DNA of 5,324 bases from an uncultured Prevotellaceae bacterium (GTDB lineage Bacteria > Bacteroidota > Bacteroidia > Bacteroidales > Bacteroidaceae): contig CAJKQZ010000169.1 of NCBI GenBank assembly GCA_905202115.1, positions 1 through 5,324 of the forward strand, read 5' to 3'. Numbering within the stretch: the first letter of the stretch is position 1; each line of letters opens with the position of its first letter. A program made the translations under genes and the position numbers. Below the pieces are notes generated by a model. That model saw nothing but the letters and a program-made list of their open reading frames with translations. It was not told the DNA's origin and did not search any database. Below, one piece after another: positions 1 to 4,596 of this stretch.

Positions 1-44
1 TGATTTTCAAGTGCTTGGCGAGTGACCGTTTTTGTCTGTAAAAC
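1..44. repeat. 44-bp direct repeat, copy 1
   Basis: This stretch matches 3581-3624 at 41 of 44 positions. The only differences are three adjacent bases (GAG at 20-22 here, TGT at 3600-3602). The conserved left arm is 19 bp and starts TGATTTTCAAGTGCTTGGC. The right arm is 22 bp and runs from TGACCG to GTAAAAC. Similarity stops sharply after base 44. The left edge cannot be set because the window starts at the first matching base. The copy lies about 145 bp upstream of the invertible promoter, so it would not be in the main operon transcript. Function unknown. Confidence 0.85.
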
Positions 45-188
45 CTGCTGGCAAGGCAGTGCGGATTTTCTGTCAAGTCTGTTTTATTGCGAAAAGTTAT
101 GATGTTTGTATAGATTTAATGTAATTTATTTTGGAAGTGTGTTTGTTGATGACAGACGTTCACCATTAGGAATATTTTTGAACACAAA
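45..188. other. AT-rich upstream intergenic region
   Basis: No convincing gene lies between the 44-bp repeat and the left inverted repeat. A weak promoter-like pair (TTG at 87-89, TAGATTTA at 111-118, 21 bp apart) resembles the Bacteroides -33/-7 pattern but lacks the final G of TAnnTTTG, so I do not call it a promoter. No clear terminator is visible. If the invertible promoter were flipped, it would transcribe leftward through this stretch. Confidence 0.5.
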
Positions 189-204
189 TCTCTTGGAAAG
201 AGAT
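189..204 (+). repeat. Left inverted repeat (IRL) of the invertible promoter
   Basis: The sequence TCTCTTGGAAAGAGAT is the exact reverse complement of 373-388. The arm is itself a dyad: TCTCTT and AAGAGA flank an asymmetric GGA centre. On this left side the symmetry extends to 9-bp arms (AAATCTCTT 186-194, AAGAGATTT 198-206). Two half-sites around a short asymmetric core is what a site-specific recombinase site looks like, and the GGA versus TCC centre gives the two sites opposite polarity, as inversion requires. Confidence 0.85.
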
Positions 205-372
205 TTAATCTAAATTTAAAATATTGATGTATAAACATTTAAACTACAACAAAAAAACAACAGTTAAACATTTCTTGTTTTTTCGTCGAGTATTCAGACA
301 TTCCCCACTGTTTTTTATCTCGCTATGTGCGACAAATCAAAGTTTTTACATACTTTTGCATTACAAACAAGT
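205..372. promoter_or_regulatory. Putative invertible promoter segment (ON orientation)
   Basis: This is the 168-bp interior between the two 16-bp inverted repeats. It is AT-rich, lacks a credible gene, and carries one good promoter pointing rightward at upxY. I found no TAnnTTTG on the opposite strand inside it. It matches the known design of capsular polysaccharide loci in Bacteroides fragilis and relatives, where recombinase-driven inversion of a short segment switches the operon ON or OFF. No recombinase gene is present in this window, so the invertase would have to act from elsewhere (in B. fragilis the serine recombinase Mpi acts in trans). Inversion is inferred from architecture, not observed. 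Confidence 0.75.
326..358 (+). promoter_or_regulatory. Bacteroides-type promoter for the polysaccharide operon
   Basis: TACTTTTG at 351-358 fits the Bacteroidales -7 consensus TAnnTTTG exactly and is followed by CA, as is common. A poor -33 candidate (TGTG, 326-329) lies 21 bp upstream. Transcription should start near 363-368, just inside the right inverted repeat, so the repeat would lie in a roughly 45-nt leader before upxY at 412. Inverting the segment would turn this promoter away from the operon. Confidence 0.7.
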
Positions 373-388
373 ATCTCTTTCCAAGAGA
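373..388 (-). repeat. Right inverted repeat (IRR) of the invertible promoter
   Basis: ATCTCTTTCCAAGAGA is the exact reverse complement of 189-204. It lies between the promoter and the upxY start codon, so it would be transcribed in the 5' leader. Sequence similarity between the two arms stops at the 16-bp boundary on both sides. The arm can also fold on itself (TCTCTT / TCC / AAGAGA). Confidence 0.85.
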
Positions 389-411
389 GGGTTTCTGAAT
401 ATTCTGCAATA

Positions 412-1008
412 ATGAATACAGAGGGGACAACAGACTGTGTTACGGCGGTGCCTGCGGGCGTTGACGGCGCCGTAGGCGTATCCGGATTTAAATGGTTTGT
501 TGCCGTAGTAAATGCCCGTCATGAAAAAGCAGTTGCAGAACGTTTGAAAGAATCGGGCATAGAGAATTACGTAGCCATACAGCAAGAGACTCGCGTATGG
601 AAGAACGGCCGACGTCGTATGATTGACCGTGTGGTCATTCCGTCGGTGGTTTTCGTGCATTGCACGGAACAGCAGCGCCGTTCTATTGTCAGCCTTCCGT
701 ATATTTACCGCTTTATGGTCAACAGATGTGCTGCTGCCGGCAGTCTCAACAGGCCGGTGGCGGTAATAAGCGACACCGAGATTGAAAAACTGAAGTTTAT
801 GCTCGGACAGTCGGATTATATTGTCGATTTTGTTCCGACCGTATTCAAGGTTAACGACAATGTACGCGTAATAAGGGGCTCGCTTTGCGGGCTTGAAGGA
901 GAGATAAGGGAGAATTCCGACGGAGGTCATACTTTGATAGTCAGTCTGCCTCTTTTAGGAGGTGTCACTGTCTTTATCGAGCCTCAGGATGTTGAAAAAA
1001 TCGTATGA
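412..1008 (+). CDS. upxY: UpxY-family NusG-like transcription antiterminator
   Basis: This 198-residue protein is a specialised NusG paralogue of the UpxY family, known to bind the elongating RNA polymerase and prevent premature termination in its own polysaccharide operon. The NGN domain runs from about residue 28 (KWFVAVVNARHEKAVAERL) to about 130. A KOW domain follows at about 145-172 (FKVNDNVRVIRGSLCGLEG). Residues 1-25 are a Gly/Ala/Val-rich extension unlike the conserved fold. I chose ATG 412 because the only other in-frame ATG, at 325, lies upstream of the predicted transcription start and inside the invertible segment. No strong Shine-Dalgarno is visible, as is normal for this group. 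Being first gene behind an invertible promoter is the classic UpxY position. The family call is secure; the locus-specific name is not determinable. Confidence 0.92.
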   Translation: MNTEGTTDCVTAVPAGVDGAVGVSGFKWFVAVVNARHEKAVAERLKESGIENYVAIQQETRVWKNGRRRMIDRVVIPSVVFVHCTEQQRRSIVSLPYIYRFMVNRCAAAGSLNRPVAVISDTEIEKLKFMLGQSDYIVDFVPTVFKVNDNVRVIRGSLCGLEGEIRENSDGGHTLIVSLPLLGGVTVFIEPQDVEKIV

Positions 1009-1045
1009 GTTGCCTGCTTGGCTGGAATTTGCCGTATAATTTGAA

Positions 1046-1834
1046 ATGCAGACATTTGTAGTTTCACTTCCATATCAGACAATAGATATCGATTCAATTG
1101 ATTTCGGAAACATTGACGATGTAAGCGGATTGGCGTCGCTGATATTGTCAAAAGCCAATGATTTGGGAATGTTTTTGATGAATGCCTCCCGCCGGTCGAA
1201 AGAGGTTGTGCGGCTTGTCGGACTTGCAAAACGTTGGCTTGATTCCGTAACTCCACGAATGATTTCGTTTTCACCAGGCGAGGCGCTGTCTCTGGCAGAC
1301 ACTTACGATTTTATGTACAGGATAGCCTGTCGACAACACGCCGATAAGGATTATCTTGACAAAATAAGACTTGCGGCTTTCGAAGCATGTATTCATGGTG
1401 ACAAATCGGTTGACGAATACGCGCTTTATCGCGCAATCGGGCGGGCGATACATTTCAAGGAAAAGGCATTCCTCGGTCGTCCGCTGCAATGGTTTTGCTT
1501 GAGTACAGAACGTTGGTATAAAAAGCTCAAAGCCGGTTGTGAATCCTCTTCCGACTATGACACTATTCAGCAAGTAGCCATTCTTCTCGAAGCCGATCTT
1601 TATGCCTACGAAGGTCGCAACGCCGAAACTTTCAAACAACAGCTCTTCGAGCGGCACCGCCACTGCCTCGACAATTGCTCCGGTATTGACCGCAAGCGCC
1701 TTTGCGCTTTAAGAAACTTACTCTACGCCTCAGCCAGATTCCTTTCCGCAAAGGAACTGGAAGATTATAGTAAATTCATAGACCGTGAGATTTACGGAAC
1801 ATCCAACTACGACCAATTGTTGCGTAAAGCGTAA
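1046..1834 (+). CDS. Unrecognised helical protein in the UpxZ position
   Basis: This 262-residue protein starts 37 bp after upxY and precedes the sugar genes. In Bacteroides the same slot holds upxZ, whose product antagonises UpxY proteins of other polysaccharide loci so that one operon dominates. I do not recognise a definite UpxZ signature, and UpxZ proteins are usually clearly shorter (roughly 150-170 residues). The sequence reads as soluble and mostly alpha-helical, with no signal peptide or membrane segment. It has seven cysteines, a distinctive FLGRPLQWFCL at 142-152, and charged helical repeats in the last third (LLEADLYAYEGRN, RKRLCALRNLLYA, FLSAKELEDY). Base composition resembles its neighbours. 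A diverged or extended UpxZ is possible from context; otherwise it is a conserved hypothetical. That it is a real gene is much surer than its role. Confidence 0.8.
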   Translation: MQTFVVSLPYQTIDIDSIDFGNIDDVSGLASLILSKANDLGMFLMNASRRSKEVVRLVGLAKRWLDSVTPRMISFSPGEALSLADTYDFMYRIACRQHADKDYLDKIRLAAFEACIHGDKSVDEYALYRAIGRAIHFKEKAFLGRPLQWFCLSTERWYKKLKAGCESSSDYDTIQQVAILLEADLYAYEGRNAETFKQQLFERHRHCLDNCSGIDRKRLCALRNLLYASARFLSAKELEDYSKFIDREIYGTSNYDQLLRKA

Positions 1835-1912
1835 AGATGAGCAATAGACATATTTAAATAAGAGAATGTTTCAGAATTGAATTTTTTAGCGGAATTTCAA
1901 CCATTTTAAATT
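1835..1912. other. Short AT-rich spacer before rmlA
   Basis: This 78-bp gap has no visible terminator hairpin and no TAnnTTTG promoter, so rmlA is most simply read through from the upstream promoter. No convincing Shine-Dalgarno lies just before ATG 1913; the last bases are very AT-rich. Confidence 0.5.
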
Positions 1913-2815
1913 ATGAAAGGCATTGTTTTAGCCGGCGGTTCCGGCACAAGGCTTTATCCGATAACAAAAGGCGTCAGCAAACAAATGCTGCCCGTTTTCG
2001 ATAAGCCTATGGTTTATTATTCGATTTCGACGCTCATGCTCGCCGGAATCCGCGATATTCTTATTATTTCTACTCCTACCGACTTGCCGGGATTCAAACG
2101 CTTGCTCGGCGACGGCAGCGACTTCGGTGTTAATTTCTCCTATGCCGAGCAGCCCTCGCCCGACGGTCTCGCCCAGGCTTTCATCATCGGCAAGGATTTT
2201 ATAGGCAACGATTCTGTATGCCTTGTGCTCGGTGACAATATCTTTCACGGAGCCGGTTTTTCCGAGACCCTCAAGAAGGCCGTCGATACGGCAGAAAAAG
2301 ACGGCAAGGCCACCGTGTTCGGCTATTGGGTGAACGATCCCGAGCGTTATGGCGTTGCCGAGTTCGACAACGCGGGCAATTGTCTTTCCATAGAGGAAAA
2401 GCCTGAACATCCAAAGTCGAATTATGCAGTAGTGGGACTTTATTTCTATCCGAATAAGGTAGTCGGGGTGGCTCACGAAATAAAACCCTCTGCCCGCGGC
2501 GAACTGGAGATTACAACCGTGAACGGGGTATTTTTAAAAGCAGGAGAGTTGAAAGTTCAGACCCTTCCGCGCGGTTTCGCCTGGCTGGACACCGGTACAC
2601 ACGATTCTTTGGCCGAGGCATCCATATATGTGGAAGTTCTGGAAAAGCGTCAGGGCCTGAAAATAGCTTGTCTCGAAGGCATAGCCTACCGTCAGGGGTG
2701 GATAAACAAGGAAAAGATTATAGAACTTGCCAAACCCATGCTCAAAAACCAATACGGACAATATCTTATGAAAGTTATTGAGGACGACGGATGTGCAAGC
2801 GAAAAAAATGATTGA
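1913..2815 (+). CDS. rmlA: Glucose-1-phosphate thymidylyltransferase RmlA
   Basis: This enzyme catalyses the first step of dTDP-L-rhamnose synthesis: dTTP plus glucose-1-phosphate gives dTDP-glucose and pyrophosphate, in the cytoplasm. At 300 residues it has full family length. The nucleotide-binding signature GGSGTRL is at 8-14, followed by SKQMLPVFDKPM (22-33). The metal-binding region LGDNIFHG is at 106-113, EEKP at 161-164, GELEITTVN at 196-204 and WLDTGT at 224-229; the aspartates at 108 and 226 are the expected metal ligands. The C-terminal ERQGLKIACLEGIAYRQGW-like stretch (KRQGLKIACLEG) is typical of Bacteroidales RmlA. It is followed one base later by rmlC, so the two are co-transcribed and probably translationally coupled. 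Nothing is truncated or missing. Confidence 0.97.
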   Translation: MKGIVLAGGSGTRLYPITKGVSKQMLPVFDKPMVYYSISTLMLAGIRDILIISTPTDLPGFKRLLGDGSDFGVNFSYAEQPSPDGLAQAFIIGKDFIGNDSVCLVLGDNIFHGAGFSETLKKAVDTAEKDGKATVFGYWVNDPERYGVAEFDNAGNCLSIEEKPEHPKSNYAVVGLYFYPNKVVGVAHEIKPSARGELEITTVNGVFLKAGELKVQTLPRGFAWLDTGTHDSLAEASIYVEVLEKRQGLKIACLEGIAYRQGWINKEKIIELAKPMLKNQYGQYLMKVIEDDGCASEKND

Positions 2816-2816
2816 A

Positions 2817-3389
2817 ATGGAAGTAATAAAGACCGACATAGAAGGCGTGGTAATCATAGAGCCGCGCATATTCAAGGATTCGAGAGGATATTTTTTCGAG
2901 AGCTATTCCAAACGGGAGTTCGATGAAAAAGTACGCCCCATAGATTTTGTACAGGACAACGAGTCTATGTCTACACGAGGAGTAATGCGCGGGCTGCATT
3001 TCCAGCGTCCGCCTTTCACACAAAGCAAACTTGTGCGCTGCGTCAAGGGGCGCGTGCTCGACGTAGCCGTCGACATCCGCAAAGGTTCGCCCACGTTCGG
3101 CAAACATGTGGCCGTAGAACTCTCGGAGGAGAATCACCGCCAGTTTTTCGTGCCGCGCGGTTTTGCCCACGGCTTTGCAGTGCTTAGCGATGTGGCCGTG
3201 TTTCAGTACAAATGCGATAACTATTATCATCCCGAGGCCGACGGAGGCATATCAATCGCTGATACGTCGCTCGGCATAGACTGGCGAATCGACCCCGCCA
3301 CGGCCGTTTTATCCGAAAAAGACTTGAAGCATCCGCTTCTTAAGAATTTCGATACGCCTTTCGATATAAATAACCCTGAATCGATATAA
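2817..3389 (+). CDS. rmlC: dTDP-4-dehydrorhamnose 3,5-epimerase RmlC
   Basis: RmlC epimerises dTDP-4-keto-6-deoxyglucose at C3 and C5, the third step of the pathway. From ATG 2817 it is 190 residues, normal for this cupin family. The signature MRGLHFQ is at 57-63 with catalytic His61. KGRVLDVAVDIRKGSPTFG (77-95), VPRGFAHGF (112-120) and the catalytic Tyr131 follow, and Asp169 in LSEKDLKHP pairs with the histidine. I prefer 2817 because MEVIKTDIEG matches the usual start of the family and avoids overlap. ATG 2808 would overlap rmlA by 8 bp and ATG 2778 by 38 bp, adding residues that do not look like the fold. A 334-bp gap follows it, unusual for an rmlACDB cluster. Confidence 0.96.
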   Translation: MEVIKTDIEGVVIIEPRIFKDSRGYFFESYSKREFDEKVRPIDFVQDNESMSTRGVMRGLHFQRPPFTQSKLVRCVKGRVLDVAVDIRKGSPTFGKHVAVELSEENHRQFFVPRGFAHGFAVLSDVAVFQYKCDNYYHPEADGGISIADTSLGIDWRIDPATAVLSEKDLKHPLLKNFDTPFDINNPESI

Positions 3390-3451
3390 AACAAGGTTGC
3401 ATACGCAGAAAAACGGATTGACAAAGATTTTGCGGAAAATAGGTCTCAAGC

Positions 3452-3481
3452 AAAAAAATATTTTTTTTACACGGTAAAAAA
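3452..3481. repeat. A/T palindrome with overlapping alternative hairpin
   Basis: Bases 3452-3467 form a perfect 16-bp palindrome (seven A, TA, seven T). The same T-run can instead pair downstream: TTTTTTAC (3463-3470) and GTAAAAAA (3474-3481) enclose a 3-nt ACG loop. The two pairings exclude each other. With almost no GC pairs the RNA structures would be weak, so this may be a bent or easily melted DNA tract rather than an RNA switch. Confidence 0.5.
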
Positions 3482-3489
3482 GTTCCCGC

Positions 3490-3573
3490 AGATAATTGAA
3501 AATACAAGGCACATAATCTGAAATATGTCTGAGATAATTCAAAATATCTCAGAGATAATTTTTGCTATATATA
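3490..3573. repeat. Four degenerate units with a 21-bp period
   Basis: Units start at 3490, 3511, 3532 and 3553, exactly 21 bp apart. Their first 15 bases are AGATAATTGAAAATA, ACATAATCTGAAATA, AGATAATTCAAAATA and AGATAATTTTTGCTA. Units 1 and 3 match at 14 of 15 of these bases, and units 2 and 3 at 15 of 21 over the full length. Unit 4 keeps the AGATAATT head only. Two helical turns per unit would put every copy on the same face of DNA, as in an array of protein-binding sites. The array ends 7 bp before the 44-bp repeat. Confidence 0.6.
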
Positions 3574-3605
3574 CACGTGCTGATTTTCAAGTGCTTGGCT
3601 GTTGA
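3525..3605 (+). other. Possible 26-codon small ORF
   Basis: An ATG at 3525 opens a 26-codon frame ending at TGA 3603-3605. The peptide begins MSEIIQNISEIIFAIY and ends ADFQVLGC. Its first half shows the 21-bp DNA period as a seven-residue repeat (SEIIQNI, SEIIFAI), and its last seven codons lie in the 44-bp repeat. There is no clear ribosome binding site, and the same frame is closed by TGA just upstream at 3519-3521. It could be a chance frame created by the repeats. Confidence 0.2.
3528..3553 (+). terminator. 9-bp stem-loop, possible weak terminator or operator
   Basis: TCTGAGATA (3528-3536) and TATCTCAGA (3545-3553) are perfect inverted repeats around an 8-nt loop. The stem is AT-rich, and GATAATTTTT with only five T residues follows. 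That is poor for an intrinsic terminator, so it may be an attenuation point that UpxY could override, a protein-binding dyad, or a by-product of the 21-bp array it overlaps. Confidence 0.35.
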
Positions 3606-3624
3606 CCGTTTTTGTCTGTAAAAC
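3581..3624. repeat. 44-bp direct repeat, copy 2
   Basis: This matches 1-44 at 41 of 44 positions with the three mismatches clustered at 3600-3602. It ends 99 bp before the rmlD start codon. In this copy, but not copy 1, the altered bases create TTGACC (3602-3607) followed after exactly 17 bp by TATACG (3625-3630), which looks like a generic sigma-70 pattern. Bacteroidales primary sigma factors prefer TAnnTTTG, so I would not call it a promoter from this alone. The role of the repeat is unknown. Confidence 0.85.
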
Positions 3625-3723
3625 TATACGAAAAACCGTCTCCGATTTATAGCCCGATATGTTTTTGCAGGAAAACAGTTCCGCCTATATCGAATTCACA
3701 TTCAAATAAAGATTTCCCACTAA

Positions 3724-4596
3724 ATGAATATACTTGTAACAGGTGCAAACGGTCAGCTTGGCAACTGCATTCGAAAAGCAGCCAAAGGCTTGGCCGACAA
3801 TTACATATTTACCGACGTTACCGAACTCGACATCACCGACGCCGAAGCCGTTGCAAAAATGGTGAACGAGAACGATGTCAAGTTGATTGCAAACTGTGCG
3901 GCATACACCAATGTAGACAAAGCCGAGAGTGACGAAGCTTTTGCCGAATTGCTTAACGCCACGGCCGTCGATAATCTTGCGCAGGCAATCAAGGCCAACG
4001 ACGGCACACTTATACATATCTCGACCGACTATGTGTTCGGCGGAGAACCGTATAACACTCCCTGCCGAGAAAACATGACAGGCACACCTACCGGCGTGTA
4101 CGGCCAGACCAAATTGCATGGCGAGCAAGCCATTGCAGCAAGCAGGTGCAAGGCACTTATATTCCGCACAGCCTGGCTCTATTCGGAATATGGCAGAAAT
4201 TTTGTCAAGACCATGCTCAATCTCACGGCAACAAAGCCCGAATTGAAGGTCGTGTTCGACCAGGCCGGCACGCCGACCTACGCCCAAGACCTTGCCAATG
4301 CGATAGTCTGCATAATCGAACGCCGCGACTACGAGGGCAAAGAAGGAATCTACCATTATTCTAACGAGGGAGTCTGTTCATGGTACGATTTCACCAAAGC
4401 TATCGCCTCTATGGCGGGGAATGCCGGTTGCGACATCCAACCCTGCCATTCTGATGAGTTCCCCTCGCCGGTAAAACGCCCCGCTTATTCTGTTCTCGAC
4501 AAGACAAAATTCAAAACAACTTTCGGACTTCGCGTACCTTATTGGACCGATTCTCTCAAAACCTGCATAAACAACATCACAACTTATGAAGCGTAA
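3724..4596 (+). CDS. rmlD: dTDP-4-dehydrorhamnose reductase RmlD
   Basis: RmlD performs the last step, NAD(P)H-dependent reduction of dTDP-4-keto-L-rhamnose to dTDP-L-rhamnose. At 290 residues it has full length for this short-chain dehydrogenase family. The Rossmann glycine motif TGANGQLG is at 6-13. NCAAYTNVDKAE (57-68) and HISTDYVFGG (98-107) are typical of RmlD, and the catalytic YxxxK pair is Tyr126 and Lys130 in VYGQTKLHGE. FRTAWLYSEYGRNFV follows at about 148-162. ATG 3724 starts directly at the Rossmann fold (MNILVTGANG), leaving no room for doubt. It is separated from rmlC by an unusual 334-bp gap but overlaps rmlB by 11 bp, so rmlD and rmlB form a translationally coupled pair. Confidence 0.97.
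   Translation: MNILVTGANGQLGNCIRKAAKGLADNYIFTDVTELDITDAEAVAKMVNENDVKLIANCAAYTNVDKAESDEAFAELLNATAVDNLAQAIKANDGTLIHISTDYVFGGEPYNTPCRENMTGTPTGVYGQTKLHGEQAIAASRCKALIFRTAWLYSEYGRNFVKTMLNLTATKPELKVVFDQAGTPTYAQDLANAIVCIIERRDYEGKEGIYHYSNEGVCSWYDFTKAIASMAGNAGCDIQPCHSDEFPSPVKRPAYSVLDKTKFKTTFGLRVPYWTDSLKTCINNITTYEA

Larger units (their letters stand above)
3390..3723. other. 334-bp non-coding gap splitting the rml cluster
   Basis: In compact rmlA-C-D-B clusters the genes abut, as rmlA-rmlC and rmlD-rmlB do here. This gap instead holds, in order, an A/T palindrome with an overlapping alternative hairpin (3452-3481), a four-unit array with a 21-bp period (3490-3573) containing a 9-bp stem-loop, the second 44-bp repeat (3581-3624) and about 100 bp of plain leader before rmlD. 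No TAnnTTTG promoter with good spacing is present; TATGTTTT at 3658-3665 is one base off consensus and lacks a -33 partner. Confidence 0.7.

Noticed and set aside
45..60. CTGC...GCAG mini-hairpin just after the first repeat
   Set aside because: A four-base stem without a T-run is not a terminator.
87..118. TTG / TAGATTTA promoter-like pair
   Set aside because: The -7 element misses the final G and points into the left inverted repeat; common by chance in AT-rich DNA.
224..412. 62-codon frame MMYKHLN... through the promoter region
   Set aside because: It lies almost wholly inside the invertible segment, overlaps the promoter, would be broken by inversion, and has a composition expected of translated AT-rich DNA.
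361..930. 189-codon frame antisense to upxY
   Set aside because: It is a mirror of upxY codon bias with no recognisable domain; the + strand gene is a secure family member.
1928..2476. 182-codon frame antisense to rmlA
   Set aside because: It lies entirely opposite rmlA and shows no family motif.
3361..3390. TCGATATAAA repeated at 3361-3370 and 3381-3390, at the rmlC end
   Set aside because: Ten bases at 20-bp spacing in the last codons of rmlC; the reading frame explains the first copy and the second overlaps the stop. Too short to support a function.
3612..3932. 106-codon + strand frame overlapping the rmlD start
   Set aside because: It runs out of frame through rmlD, is rich in Arg/Cys/Ser as expected from a shifted frame, and starts inside the 44-bp repeat.
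3685..4356. 223-codon frame antisense to rmlD
   Set aside because: Long but without domain features, and fully opposite a complete, motif-rich rmlD.
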